The notes under the pieces were generated by a model. That model was not told the origin of the DNA and did not search any database. It saw only the letters and a program-made list of their open reading frames with translations. A stretch of DNA of 64,000 nucleotides, taken from contig DASUWA010000016.1 of assembly GCA_036378675.1 (NCBI GenBank), forward strand, positions 62,001-126,000, given 5' to 3'. The DNA comes from Acidimicrobiales bacterium (GTDB lineage Bacteria; Actinomycetota; Acidimicrobiia; Acidimicrobiales; Palsa-688). Shown piece after piece: positions 8,622 to 17,843 of this stretch. Positions within the stretch are counted from its first letter, which is position 1. Each line of letters begins with the position of its first letter. The position numbers were made by a program, and so were the translations under genes.

Positions 8622-9815
8622 ATGCCAACCACCAACCCGAGCCTCGCGGCATTACCCCAGCTGGTCAGAATCCTCTCCCCGCTCGAGTCGATGGGTGATC
8701 GCGGTGAGCTGGCCAGATCGGTTGCTGAATGGATCCTCGAGACCGTCGCCCTGGGTTGCCGCATACACCTCCGGGAAGGTGACGCGAATCACCTTGTTGT
8801 CGACATGGGCGATCGGCCGTCGCTCGCTGACGAAGTCGTTGACCTGGCCGTCCAGTCCGGCACAACCCAAGTGGTGCCGGTGGGCGAAAAGACGTGGGTC
8901 GTACTGCCCCTGAGCAGTGGGGACAATGTCTTGGGCGCCCTGAGCATCGCCATCGACGGGCCTGCGGAGCGGGTCGAAGCCCGGCAGGTACGAGACCTCG
9001 GGCGGGTAGCAGCCGGGCTCGCGTCGGCGATTACGGAAGCAGCAGCGCACGAGCGGGCAACCCAGATCTCGCAGGCGCTTCAGAAATCTTTGCTTCCGAC
9101 CGCCCTCGCCGTCGGCAGCTGGTTCGACCTGGCTGCTCGCTACGTAGCAGGCACTGCCGACCTGCGAATCGGCGGCGACTGGTACGACTCGAAGGCAATG
9201 ACCGACGGGACGGTAGCCCTTGCAGTCGGCGACGTGGCCGGGCACGGGGTGGAAGCAGCTGCCCAGATGGGCGAGCTTCGGACCGCCATGGCGGCGCTGC
9301 GGCTCGTTCGCAGCGCCCCGGACGACCTGATCTCCGTCGTGCACACGTTGACAGCCGAGATGGGGTACTTCGCCACCGCCCTATGCGCGCGCCTTGATTC
9401 CACCGGGAATCTCCTCTGGGCGTCGGCGGGGCACCTCCCGCCGCTGGTGATCCACGACGACGGGCAGTCGGAGTTTCTCGACATGGAGCAGTCCCCGCCC
9501 CTCGGGGCCGGATATGTCAAGTCCGTGCCGATCAACCGGCACCGGCTGGACCTTGGCGACACAGTCCTGCTGTACACGGACGGGCTGGTCGAGAGACGCG
9601 ACGTGCCTATCGACACGAGTCTGGAGATGCTCGTCGAGCGGATCGGAGGTCGGGACTGGTCGTCTACCGCCGAATTGATCGACGAGGTTGTCCGAAACCG
9701 GGACCAGGCCGAGACCACGGGTGACGACATCGCCGTGTTGGCTGCTCGCTGGCGAGATCACGAATATGCCACCCGGCAAAGCGCCGACGCTCGAGCGCTG
9801 ACAGCCAGCGGCTGA
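8622..9815 (+). CDS. GAF plus PP2C/SpoIIE-type serine phosphatase (RsbU-like)
   Basis: A 397-aa cytoplasmic regulator. Residues ~25-140 form a GAF-like sensor, and a short helix (ATQISQALQKSLLPT) leads into the phosphatase. The phosphatase motifs are RIGGDWYDSK and AVGDVAGHGVEAA (metal-binding Asp residues), ASAGHLPPL, LLYTDGLVERR and the late DDIAVLAAR. Proteins of this type dephosphorylate anti-sigma-factor antagonists with a STAS domain in partner-switching stress pathways. A STAS gene sits at 18472 in the same window, a possible but unproven substrate. No anti-sigma kinase is adjacent. Confidence 0.92.
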   Translation: MPTTNPSLAALPQLVRILSPLESMGDRGELARSVAEWILETVALGCRIHLREGDANHLVVDMGDRPSLADEVVDLAVQSGTTQVVPVGEKTWVVLPLSSGDNVLGALSIAIDGPAERVEARQVRDLGRVAAGLASAITEAAAHERATQISQALQKSLLPTALAVGSWFDLAARYVAGTADLRIGGDWYDSKAMTDGTVALAVGDVAGHGVEAAAQMGELRTAMAALRLVRSAPDDLISVVHTLTAEMGYFATALCARLDSTGNLLWASAGHLPPLVIHDDGQSEFLDMEQSPPLGAGYVKSVPINRHRLDLGDTVLLYTDGLVERRDVPIDTSLEMLVERIGGRDWSSTAELIDEVVRNRDQAETTGDDIAVLAARWRDHEYATRQSADARALTASG

Positions 9816-9823
9816 CCAGACGG

Positions 9824-10174
9824 GTGGCGCGCTCCGAATTCCGGACGATTTTTCCGATCTGTCCGCTTTCCCGAGGCCGTATCCTCCCAGATGTCCCCCC
9901 GGCTGCCGATCAACCGGGTGTGTTGAGAGCCAAGTCCCGTCCGGTCGCCGAAGACGCGACGCTCACCGACTCGAAGGGCCTCACACGCGAGGAGGACGAC
10001 GAGCTGCGCAGGCTCAACTACTTCTTAGAGGTCGGCAGCCTGTCCGATTCCATGCTGGAGCGGATGGTCGAACTGAGGTTGCGCGACCGACGGAAATCCG
10101 TGAGACCACCTCGCGAGTTCGGAGAGGACGACTCGCCGCCCGACGCCGGCCACCGGCTCCGGTGGATCGATTAG
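9824..10174 (+). CDS. small charged protein of unknown function
   Basis: A 116-aa open frame right behind the RsbU-like gene. I do not recognise a family. The C-terminal two thirds (TREEDDELRRLNYFLEVGSLSDSM and on) is charged and helical and looks genuinely coding. The first 32 residues are less convincing, and a GTG at 9920 may be the true start, giving about 84 aa. The 8-bp spacing from the phosphatase suggests co-transcription. Confidence 0.5.
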   Translation: MARSEFRTIFPICPLSRGRILPDVPPAADQPGVLRAKSRPVAEDATLTDSKGLTREEDDELRRLNYFLEVGSLSDSMLERMVELRLRDRRKSVRPPREFGEDDSPPDAGHRLRWID

Positions 10175-10178
10175 GCCG

Positions 10179-10748
10179 CTAGAGCTCTGGGCTTGCCCGC
10201 TGAGCCATTCCCACGCATTCCCCTTCTAGCACGAGGAATTCGAGGCCCAGCTGGCGCGGACGGCCGAACCGATCGTCCCCGTACGGGAAAGGCTCCGTCC
10301 GGCCCGTCGGGTTGAACCCGAGCCTTCGGTACCAGGCGATCAGGTCGGTCCGCTGCTTGATTACCGCCATCTCGAGCCTTTCCGCTCCCCACGACGCGGC
10401 CAACCGGCAGGCCTCAGAAAGCAGCAAGCGCCCCACCCCTGCCCCTTGCAGTTCCGGCCTGACTGCGAACATGCCGAATCGCGCCCGGTCGGAGCGGACG
10501 TGCTCGAGGTGGCAGCAGCCGCACAGTGCCGCGTGCCGTTCGGCAAGGACTATGACGGATCCGGTTCTCCGGACCATGTCCCCCACCTGTTCTGCATCAG
10601 TGCGCTGCCCGTCGAGCAGATCCGCCTCGGTCGTCCATCCCGCCCTGCTCGAGTCGCCTCTGTAGGCAGACTCCACCAGGCGGACCACAGCATCGACGTC
10701 GTCAACCGACGCGAAACGAAAGGCGATCTCAGCGCCTGAATCAGGCAT
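10179..10748 (-). CDS. GNAT-family N-acetyltransferase
   Basis: A 189-aa acetyl-CoA-dependent acetyltransferase. The motif A region reads FGMFAVRPELQGAGVGRLLL, with the Q/RxxGxG/A acetyl-CoA loop, followed by SEACRLAASWGAERLEMAV and the motif B segment LIAWYRRLGFNPTGRTE. The substrate cannot be told from sequence; the family covers small molecules, antibiotics and protein N-termini. It stands alone, convergent with the small gene at 9824. Confidence 0.9.
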   Translation of the reverse strand: MPDSGAEIAFRFASVDDVDAVVRLVESAYRGDSSRAGWTTEADLLDGQRTDAEQVGDMVRRTGSVIVLAERHAALCGCCHLEHVRSDRARFGMFAVRPELQGAGVGRLLLSEACRLAASWGAERLEMAVIKQRTDLIAWYRRLGFNPTGRTEPFPYGDDRFGRPRQLGLEFLVLEGECVGMAQRASPEL

Positions 10749-10802
10749 GGCTCCACCGTATTCGGAAGCGCGAAATCCCCGGCTGTCCCGGGTCGGACCT
10801 AC

Positions 10803-12734
10803 TCAGGTGGCCGTAGGGATCTTCTCTGCCGGGGCACGGTCACCAGATCCACCCAGGATCTCCAGCAACTGGCTGCCGTCGATGGTCTCCTTCTCGAGAA
10901 GGAGCTGCACCACTTTGTCGAGTTCCTCGCGGTGCGCCGACAGCAGCGTCGTCGCCCGGTCCTGCGCATCCCTGAGCAGTCGGGCGACTTCTTCGTCGAT
11001 GGCACGTTGGGTCGACTCGGCGTACGGGCGGGCGGTAAGGCCGCTCTCACCGAGATAACCGGGACCGTCCGACGAGTATCCGATGGGCCCCACCCGGTCG
11101 GACAGGCCCCACTCCCTGACCATTCGCAAAGCCAGCTGCGTGGCGCCGGCCAGGTCGTTCGACGCTCCTGTCGAGGCCTCGCCGATCACAATCAGTTCGG
11201 CGGATCTTCCGCCGAGTCTCACGGCCAGCGAATCGGTCAGGTAGCTCTCGGGATAGAGATGGCGCTCGGATTCAGGGAGTTGCTCCGTCACCCCGAGCGC
11301 CTGACCAGCCGGAAGGATGGTCACCTTGGCGACCGGATCCGCGTGCGGCGACAGCGCGGCGACGATCGCGTGGCCTGTTTCGTGGACGGCCACCGAATAC
11401 TTCTCCTCGGGAAGCAGCGCGTTGGAGCTGTCCCTCCGGCCGAGGAGCACCCGGTCCCTCGCGGCGTCGAAGTCCGCCGCGCTGAGAACGGTCCGGGTGT
11501 CGCGTACGGCGTTGATCGCCGCCTCGTTGATCAGGTTCGCCAGATCGGCACCCGAGAAGCCGGGCGTCCCTCTGGCCACCACGTCGAGATCGACGTCCGG
11601 GCCGACGTGCTTGCCTTTGATGTGGACGTCGAGGATGGCTCGCCTCTCGGCAAGGTTCGGCAAAGGTATCTCGACTGTCCGGTCGAATCGCCCCGGCCTA
11701 AGCAAGGCGGGGTCCAGCGTCTCCGGCCGGTTCGTAGCCGCTATCACCACTACTCCGGTTGCGGGATCGAAGCCGTCCATCTCGGCGAGCAACTGGTTTA
11801 GCGTCTGCTCCCTCTCGTCGTTGGACGCGAAAACGCCACCGCCGCGCTTTCCTCCTATCGCGTCTATCTCGTCGATGAAGATGATCGAGGGAGCTCGTTT
11901 GCGAGCGTCTGCGAACAGGTCACGAACGCGCGACGCCCCAACTCCGACGAACAACTCGACGAAGCTCGATCCGGTTAGCGCGAGGAATGGGACTCCCGCT
12001 TCGCCCGCGACGGCGCGTGCGATCAACGTCTTACCGGTACCGGGCGGGCCCACCATCAAGACGCCCTTGGGACCGACGGCTCCCGCCTGCTCGTATCTCC
12101 CCGGGTTCTGAAGGAAGTCCACCACCTCACGCACTTCGTTCTTGGCGCTCCCGTAGCCGGCGACGTCGGCGAAGGTGGTGGTCGGCTTCTCTTCGTCGTA
12201 GACCTTGGCCCGAGACTGCCCGACACCCATGATCCCGCCGATACCCCCGGAGCCGCCGAGCGCGCTCCTAGTTCGTCGCCCTATCCACACGAAGAAGGCG
12301 ATGAAGAGGACAAAGGGAAGCAGGTCGAGGATTATCGTCGCCGCCGACACACCGTTCGATGCTGTCGTAGCGCTGACGTTGACGTTGTGAGCGGCCAGCA
12401 ACTGGGATAGATCGTTCTGTGGCGGAACCACAGGAATCTCCGACTTGTACTTCTGGCCGTTCGTGAGGGTTCCCGTCACTCCGCCGGACGCGTTGATGGT
12501 GGCGGTCTTGACCTGGTTCGAGGTCACGTGGGTGACGAAGTCCGTGTAGGTCAGCTTCTGCACGGAAGAAGATCTCGATGCCATCGTGTTGCTGATGAGC
12601 ACCAGGGTGATGAACAACCCGATGAGGATGAGCCACGGTCTCCACCTGGGCGGAGGCGGGGGCGCAGGGGCGGGTCGGCGGTCCTGGGGTGGTCCGGAGC
12701 GGGCAGGGCTCGATCGGTGCCTGATCTTCGACAC
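10803..12734 (-). CDS. ftsH: ATP-dependent membrane zinc metalloprotease FtsH
   Basis: A 643-aa membrane protease for misfolded or regulated membrane proteins. A proline-rich cytoplasmic head is followed by the first membrane segment (residues ~33-50, LILIGLFITLVLISN), an extracytoplasmic FtsH_ext domain and a second segment (~132-148). The AAA module has Walker A VGPPGTGKTLIARA, Walker B IIFIDEIDAIG and the second-region block TNRPETLDPALLRPGRFDR. The zinc-binding motif is HETGHA, where most FtsH proteins have HEAGH; the HExxH core is intact. A C-terminal helical region follows. Length is typical. It lies between the GNAT gene and the dehydrogenase, with no obvious operon. Confidence 0.95.
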   Translation of the reverse strand: MSKIRHRSSPARSGPPQDRRPAPAPPPPPRWRPWLILIGLFITLVLISNTMASRSSSVQKLTYTDFVTHVTSNQVKTATINASGGVTGTLTNGQKYKSEIPVVPPQNDLSQLLAAHNVNVSATTASNGVSAATIILDLLPFVLFIAFFVWIGRRTRSALGGSGGIGGIMGVGQSRAKVYDEEKPTTTFADVAGYGSAKNEVREVVDFLQNPGRYEQAGAVGPKGVLMVGPPGTGKTLIARAVAGEAGVPFLALTGSSFVELFVGVGASRVRDLFADARKRAPSIIFIDEIDAIGGKRGGGVFASNDEREQTLNQLLAEMDGFDPATGVVVIAATNRPETLDPALLRPGRFDRTVEIPLPNLAERRAILDVHIKGKHVGPDVDLDVVARGTPGFSGADLANLINEAAINAVRDTRTVLSAADFDAARDRVLLGRRDSSNALLPEEKYSVAVHETGHAIVAALSPHADPVAKVTILPAGQALGVTEQLPESERHLYPESYLTDSLAVRLGGRSAELIVIGEASTGASNDLAGATQLALRMVREWGLSDRVGPIGYSSDGPGYLGESGLTARPYAESTQRAIDEEVARLLRDAQDRATTLLSAHREELDKVVQLLLEKETIDGSQLLEILGGSGDRAPAEKIPTAT

Positions 12735-12843
12735 GCCGGAAGGCTACGCCGCCCGGGGGGCTAACGACGAAAGATCATCCGCTCGGGGCGAACCCCGCCG
12801 GTCGCCCGCCGGCGAAACTCGCTTATCCCCGGGTTCCCCAAAT

Positions 12844-14241
12844 TCACTCGCTGGAGAAAGACGACCCTCGGCCCACCCACACCGTCTTGGCGTTGCAGAA
12901 CTCCTTGATCCCGTGAGCCGACAGCTCACGTCCGTAGCCTGAGGTTCGAACGCCGCCAAAAGGAAGCTCCGGAAAGGACGTGGTGTTCCCGTTGACGAAC
13001 ACCATGCCGGAGTCGATGTCGCGCACAAAACGAGAGCGCTCTTCCTCGTCTTCGGTCCACAGGTTCGAGCCGAGACCGAAGTCGGTCCCGTTGGAAAGTG
13101 CGATGGCCTCGTCGATGCTCGCAACCCGGTAGAGGGTGGCCACGGGGCCGAACACCTCCTCCTGGTGCACGCGCATTTCCGGGGTTATGTCCCCGAGAAC
13201 CGTCGGCGGGTAGTAGTAGCCGGCCCCCTTGAGGGCTTTCCCGCCACAGAGAACCGATGCGCCCTTTCCAATGGCGTCGTCGACCAGCTCGGAGATGTCC
13301 GATAGCTGCTGCTCGGACGCGAGCGGGCCGACGTCTGTCTTCTCGTCCATCGGGTCTCCGACAACCTTCGACGACATCTGCTCGACGAAAAGGTCGCGGA
13401 ACTCCTCGAACACTGCAGCGTGCACGATGAACCTCTTTGCATTGATGCACGACTGACCGTTGTTGAGAAGCCGGGCCGTGGTCGCCACTTCCGCCGCACG
13501 CCGGATGTCTGCGGACGGCATTACCACGAAGGGGTCGCTCCCGCCGAGTTCCAACACGGTCTTCTTGACGTTCCGTCCGGCCGCCGAGGCGACCGCAGAA
13601 CCGGCGGGTCCCGAACCGGTGAGCGTTGCCGCGACCACCCGCCGGTCGTCAAGGAGCGGGCCGACGCGCCTTGCGCTGATCAGAAGGGTCTGAAAGACGC
13701 CGTCCGGGAACCCGGCCCTCTCGAACAGATCCTGCATGAACAGAGCGGTCTGCGGAACGTTCGAGGCGTGCTTCAAAAGCCCGACGTTCCCCGCCATGAG
13801 GGCCGGAACAGCGAAGCGCATCGCTTGCCAAAGCGGGAAGTTCCAGGGCATCACCGCCAACACTGGACCGAGAGGCTGGTAGGTCACGTAGGCCCGCACC
13901 GCGCCGGTGGCCTCCGAGTCTGCGGGCTCGTCTGCGAGGAAGCCCTGTGCGTGATCGGCATAAAACCGGCACGTCCTGGCGCACTTTTGGACCTCCTGAC
14001 GCGCAGCCACGAGGGTCTTCCCCATCTCCTGCGTCATCGTGATCGCGACCGCCTCGAGCTCCGAGTCGAGGATGTCGGCTGCCGCTCGCATCCACCTCGC
14101 CCGATCGGAGAAGTCGGTCAGCCTGTAACCCTCGAAAGCCTTGGCAGCGGCGGTAAGGCGGCGGTCGAGCTCGTCGTCGCTGATCTCGTCGAAGGTCTTG
14201 ATGACCTCGCCGGTCGCGGGGTTGATGGACGCGATCGCCAT
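12844..14241 (-). CDS. gabD: NAD(P)-dependent succinate-semialdehyde dehydrogenase
   Basis: Aldehyde dehydrogenase superfamily. Visible blocks are INPATGEVIKTF at the N-terminus, PWNFPLWQAMRFAVPALMAGN, the catalytic Glu in VLELGGSDPFVV, the catalytic Cys in NNGQSCINAKRFIV, EEVFGPVATLYRV and LPFGGVRTSGYGRE. The pattern resembles actinobacterial GabD1 enzymes that oxidise succinic semialdehyde to succinate, but substrate is inferred. The ATG at 14241 is chosen because it follows a GGGAGAG-type ribosome binding site and begins the conserved MAIASINPATG. The frame stays open upstream to 14322, but that extension looks noncoding. Divergent from the KdpD-like gene. Confidence 0.88.
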   Translation of the reverse strand: MAIASINPATGEVIKTFDEISDDELDRRLTAAAKAFEGYRLTDFSDRARWMRAAADILDSELEAVAITMTQEMGKTLVAARQEVQKCARTCRFYADHAQGFLADEPADSEATGAVRAYVTYQPLGPVLAVMPWNFPLWQAMRFAVPALMAGNVGLLKHASNVPQTALFMQDLFERAGFPDGVFQTLLISARRVGPLLDDRRVVAATLTGSGPAGSAVASAAGRNVKKTVLELGGSDPFVVMPSADIRRAAEVATTARLLNNGQSCINAKRFIVHAAVFEEFRDLFVEQMSSKVVGDPMDEKTDVGPLASEQQLSDISELVDDAIGKGASVLCGGKALKGAGYYYPPTVLGDITPEMRVHQEEVFGPVATLYRVASIDEAIALSNGTDFGLGSNLWTEDEEERSRFVRDIDSGMVFVNGNTTSFPELPFGGVRTSGYGRELSAHGIKEFCNAKTVWVGRGSSFSSE

Positions 14242-14366
14242 GTCTTCACTCTCCCATCCTGAATTCGTGGCCCATGCTGGATTCTTGGTCGTACGGCCGG
14301 TCGGGGGACCCCGCGCGATCACCCTACGTGAAGGCAGTATTAATGCGAAGGGAGGTGCGTCCCGTC

Positions 14367-15446
14367 ATGGCCGGAAGACTGACCACCTATCTCGGAACGG
14401 CCCCAGGCGTCGGCAAGACCTACGCGATGCTGAGGGACGCCCGGCTTCGTTCGGATTCCGGTCAGCGGGTCGTAGTCGGATGGATCGAGCGACACGGTCG
14501 GAGCGAGACAACGGACCAAGGCGCCGACCTCGAGATGATCCAGCCGATGACGACCACCTACCGGGATCACGAGTTCGCCGAACTCGACACCGATGCTGTC
14601 ATCTCGGCGAGGCCGGACCTGGCCGTCGTGGACGAACTCGCGCACAGCTGGCCCGACGGGAGCCGCAAGCGCTGGATGGATGTCGCGAACCTGCTGGACG
14701 CTGGGATCGACGTCTTCACGAGCCTCAACGTAGCCAACCTGCTTTCGGCCAGGGATTACGTGGCACGGATCACCGGAGCCGGCTCTGTCGAGTCGGTACC
14801 GGACGACATCATCAGGTCTGGCGACGTCGTGCTCATCGATCTGCCGCCCGACGCTCTCAGGCGGAGGCTCGCCTCGGGAAAAGTCTTCTCAGCCGAGCAG
14901 GTGGGCGGCGCACTCGGCCAGTACTTTCAGGCCTCGAACCTGGAAGCGCTGAGCGAGCTCGGACGCGCGTGGGTCTCCGGAAACCTCGAGGAGGTGGCCG
15001 GCGATCTGCTGTCTCGGCGAGGGCTGGCGCCGCTCGTGCAGCGCCCCGTCGTCGTAGCCGGCGTTTCCGGATCCTCGTGGGGTGAGACGGTGATCCTTCA
15101 TGCTTCGGAGCTTGCCGCCGACAATCAATCGGATCTTCTGGTGGTGCACGCCAACCTGGCAGATGGAACGCCCAGCCGGCATCCCGAGCTGCTCGCCTAC
15201 TACCGCCAGCTGACTGAAGGCCTCGACGGCACCTACGTCGAAGTCCACGGGGAATCTGCCGCTGGTACCCTCGCCGAACAGACAAAGACACGCGACGTTG
15301 CAGCGTTCGTTGTCGCGAGGCATCGATCGAGGCTCGGCGAGACTCTCCGCGGTTCGGTGGCACGGCGCCTGCGAAGAATGGTTCCCGACGTTCCGGTAGA
15401 AGAGGTCACGGAAAGGGCCGAGACGGCGAACGGTCCCGACGCCTAG
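14367..15446 (+). CDS. truncated KdpD-like sensor: N-terminal KdpD domain plus USP domain, no histidine kinase
   Basis: The 359-aa product carries only the cytoplasmic front of KdpD. The KdpD N-terminal domain has a P-loop (LGTAPGVGKTYAML), VVVGWIERHGR, a Walker B-like LAVVDELAHSW and FTSLNVANLLSARD. A universal-stress-protein-like domain follows from about residue 235. The transmembrane four-helix segment, GAF and kinase domains of full-length KdpD are absent, and no kdpFABC or kdpE lies nearby. The start at 14367 follows AAGGGAGG at good spacing. Stand-alone versions of this kind are thought to sense K+ status or bind nucleotides, possibly c-di-AMP; that is inference here. An intrinsic terminator follows. 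Confidence 0.88.
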   Translation: MAGRLTTYLGTAPGVGKTYAMLRDARLRSDSGQRVVVGWIERHGRSETTDQGADLEMIQPMTTTYRDHEFAELDTDAVISARPDLAVVDELAHSWPDGSRKRWMDVANLLDAGIDVFTSLNVANLLSARDYVARITGAGSVESVPDDIIRSGDVVLIDLPPDALRRRLASGKVFSAEQVGGALGQYFQASNLEALSELGRAWVSGNLEEVAGDLLSRRGLAPLVQRPVVVAGVSGSSWGETVILHASELAADNQSDLLVVHANLADGTPSRHPELLAYYRQLTEGLDGTYVEVHGESAAGTLAEQTKTRDVAAFVVARHRSRLGETLRGSVARRLRRMVPDVPVEEVTERAETANGPDA

Positions 15447-15535
15447 AGGTCCAGATCAGTCACGCTCAGTCAGAATTACTACAGAAAGTGGCTTGATTAT
15501 TACTTTGAGCGCGATTATGATGCAGGTCAAACAGC

Positions 15536-15597
15536 GATCCGCCCGCGGGCCGGGTACACCCCAGCCCCTTCTCCGGCCCGCCGGGCGGATCTTTTTC
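15536..15597 (+). terminator. rho-independent terminator
   Basis: Arms at 15536-15553 and 15573-15591 pair over about 18 bp with a single bulge and are followed by TTTTT at 15592-15596. It ends the KdpD-like transcript about 90 bp downstream of its stop. Confidence 0.85.
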
Positions 15598-15724
15598 GCG
15601 TTCGGGTTTCAATAACTGGCGACGCCCCGTTATACCAGTTGGTATCGATTTGGGCGTCTATTGGAGCGGTTGTTAGCTCGGGGGTCGATGCTTCGAATAT
15701 CTCCATTGGGAAGGAGAGATATTC

Positions 15725-16102
15725 ATGAGCATCGGCCATCCTCGACAAGATCAGCCTCGACAAGAAATGCCACCGGCGGTTTGCCTGCATCCTTCGGTCG
15801 GCACGTGGGTGGTACCCGAGCGCATGAGCCCGCGCCAGAAAGTCGCGGCGGTCGCCAAGGTCCGGTGCCTTGAACATCAACTTCTCGAGGGAAATCGGGT
15901 CAATCGATCTCTTACACGAATAGCGGCGGAATCGATGGTCGCAGAGATCAACGAACTTCGAACGTCTCTCGGATGGCTGGAGATCGATATCAACGGACAG
16001 TGGCGCTGGCCTCACGATCGGGGCGGTCAGCGCGAGGTTGATGGCCTCGCTCAACTCGTCGCGGTTGCTGCTTCCGACATTCCGCCGCTCGACGTCGCGT
16101 AA
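15725..16102 (+). CDS. small protein of unknown function
   Basis: A 125-aa open frame starting ATG behind a strong GGGAAGGAGAG ribosome binding site at ~15710. The product is charged, with a helical centre (MSPRQKVAAVAKVRCLEHQLLEG) and a short Trp-containing stretch (SLGWLEIDINGQWRW). I recognise no domain. A 175-aa frame on the other strand (15527-16054) overlaps it fully; the + strand frame is preferred because of its ribosome binding site and because the minus frame runs through the terminator hairpin. Confidence 0.5.
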   Translation: MSIGHPRQDQPRQEMPPAVCLHPSVGTWVVPERMSPRQKVAAVAKVRCLEHQLLEGNRVNRSLTRIAAESMVAEINELRTSLGWLEIDINGQWRWPHDRGGQREVDGLAQLVAVAASDIPPLDVA

Positions 16103-16246
16103 ACGAACTCTATTTTGCCCAACATTATCGCCGCTATCTAGTTGCGGATTGGCCGTCGATCCGGTAGAGATTTAACGGCGAATGCATCAAGGGTCGTTCC
16201 GTCTGGGCACCGGCAGCTCAGGCCAAACCGGGCAGGAGAGCGAGTT

Positions 16247-16894
16247 ATGCGGGGTTCGGTGCAATCCGGGTGGATGGCGAGGGCGCACGACCGGCCCGAG
16301 CATGAAAATGCTCTCGCCTACGTCGAGCGCGTTGTCACCGACCCTCGTAGGGTGGCCGCAGTCCGCCGGATGGTGCCTCTCTATCGCCCCCCGAGCGATC
16401 GCTTCGACCGTCTGACTCGGCTCGCGGCCCACCTTCTTGTGGCTCCGGTGTCGCTTCTCACGCTCGTGGACGCCGATCGCGAGTTCTTCGTCAGCTCGTA
16501 CGGACTCGACGATCCGATCCGTTCGGAGCGTGAGGCACCTTTGGAGTATTCGCTTTGTCCTCTGGCCGTCGCGACGGCCCGCCCCGTGATCGTCGGAGAT
16601 TTCGCTGCCGACCCGGCTCTCGCCAAACACCCGGCCGCCCTCAAGTTCGGAATTCGGGCGTACGCAGCCATCCCGTTGCTCACACCGGACAACTGGGGCG
16701 TGGGCACGCTGTCTGTAATCGACTTCGTACCGAGAGACTGGACGGACGACCAACTGGCGAACCTGGACATGCTTGCTTCGATCTGCATGGACGAGATCCG
16801 ATTTTCTTGCCTTGATCGTCAGTCGGAGCTGAACAGCCGCTGGGGTGCGAGCGTGGGCAGTCAAGCGGGGCGTTCGCCGACCAACTGGAGTTAA
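16247..16894 (+). CDS. single GAF-domain protein
   Basis: About 215 aa from the ATG at 16247, which follows GGCAGGAGAG; the open frame extends back to 16142 without a ribosome binding site. Residues ~50-195 form one GAF domain: FDRLTRLAAHLLVAPVSLLT, DREFFVSSYGL, EYSLCPLAVATARPVIVGDF, and a closing AYAAIPLL with GVGTLSVIDF. This subtype usually accompanies kinases or phosphatases in two-component and partner-switching systems. Here it stands alone with no output domain, so it may act as a ligand-binding accessory. Convergent with ppk2. Confidence 0.85.
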   Translation: MRGSVQSGWMARAHDRPEHENALAYVERVVTDPRRVAAVRRMVPLYRPPSDRFDRLTRLAAHLLVAPVSLLTLVDADREFFVSSYGLDDPIRSEREAPLEYSLCPLAVATARPVIVGDFAADPALAKHPAALKFGIRAYAAIPLLTPDNWGVGTLSVIDFVPRDWTDDQLANLDMLASICMDEIRFSCLDRQSELNSRWGASVGSQAGRSPTNWS

Positions 16895-16897
16895 CCC

Positions 16898-17812
16898 TCA
16901 ACCGTTCATATCCTTGGCGAGGGCGTCTCGGACCGATGCCATGTCTTGGCGAACCTCGTCCGCCACCTCCGGGTAGCGCGGGTCGATGTCCGCAAGGGTG
17001 CTGATCAGCACCGCCGCAGTCGCAAGCCGTGTGAACCACTTATGGTCGGCCGGCACCACGTACCACGGAGCCCACTCAGTGCTTGTGTGGTTCAGCATCT
17101 CCCCGAAGGCACGCTGGTAGTCGTCCCAAAAATGACGTTCGCGAACGTCGCTGGGTGAGAACTTCCAGTTCTTAGACGGATCGTCTATCCGTCTCAAGAA
17201 GCGCTCGGCCTGCTCCTCCTTGGACAGATTGAGGAATACCTTGATGACCCGGATGCCGTTATCGACCAGATGACGTTCCCAGTCGTTGATCTGGCGAAAG
17301 CGGCGCTTCCAGATCGTCTCGTCGATGCCGGAGTCCGGCAATCGCTCCGATTTCAGCAGCTCGGGGTGAACTCGAACGACGAGGACTTCCTCGTAATGCG
17401 AGCGATTGAAGATCCCGATCCGACCGCGTTCGGGAAGCTTCGCCTGATAACGCCACAAGAAGTCCCGGTTCAGTTCCTCCGCCGACGGCTCCTTGAAGCC
17501 GCGCACCTCGACACCTTGAGGATTGACGCCGCTCATCACATGCTTGATCGTGCTGTCCTTTCCTGCTGCGTCGAGCCCTTGCAGGACGAGGAGCACGCCG
17601 AAGACGTCTTGGGCAGCCAGTCGGTCTTGGTAGTCGACGAGTAGCGCAAGGCCCTCCCCCATGCGTGAGGCCCCGTCCTCGGCAACCATCCCTCCGGTGT
17701 AACGAGGGTCATAGTCCCTCTGAAGCTGAACACGGCTTCCCGGGTCGACTCTCAACTGTTTTACGAGGTCGAATATGAACTCCAGCTCTGGCTTCATGGC
17801 ACACTCTGCCAC
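16898..17812 (-). CDS. ppk2: polyphosphate kinase 2 family phosphotransferase
   Basis: Cytoplasmic PPK2-family enzyme, 304 aa, which moves phosphate between polyphosphate and nucleotides. The P-loop reads VLQGLDAAGKDSTIKHVM (Walker A GLDAAGKDS). Later come GRIGIFNRSHYEEVLVVRVHPE with the family's FNRSHYE motif, IKVFLNLSKEEQAERFLRR (lid-like), and APWYVVPADHKWFTR. Single-domain PPK2s phosphorylate NDP or NMP; which class this is cannot be decided by eye. A second Met at residue 6 (MKPELEF) could be the start. Polyphosphate use fits the stress theme of this stretch. Confidence 0.93.
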   Translation of the reverse strand: MAECAMKPELEFIFDLVKQLRVDPGSRVQLQRDYDPRYTGGMVAEDGASRMGEGLALLVDYQDRLAAQDVFGVLLVLQGLDAAGKDSTIKHVMSGVNPQGVEVRGFKEPSAEELNRDFLWRYQAKLPERGRIGIFNRSHYEEVLVVRVHPELLKSERLPDSGIDETIWKRRFRQINDWERHLVDNGIRVIKVFLNLSKEEQAERFLRRIDDPSKNWKFSPSDVRERHFWDDYQRAFGEMLNHTSTEWAPWYVVPADHKWFTRLATAAVLISTLADIDPRYPEVADEVRQDMASVRDALAKDMNG

Positions 17813-17843
17813 CGGGTGCGCGCCGTAGAAAGATGCTCGCTAG

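Noticed and set aside
15527-16054. 175-aa minus-strand gene
   Set aside because: Runs through the terminator at 15536-15597 and lacks a ribosome binding site; the + strand frame has a strong one.
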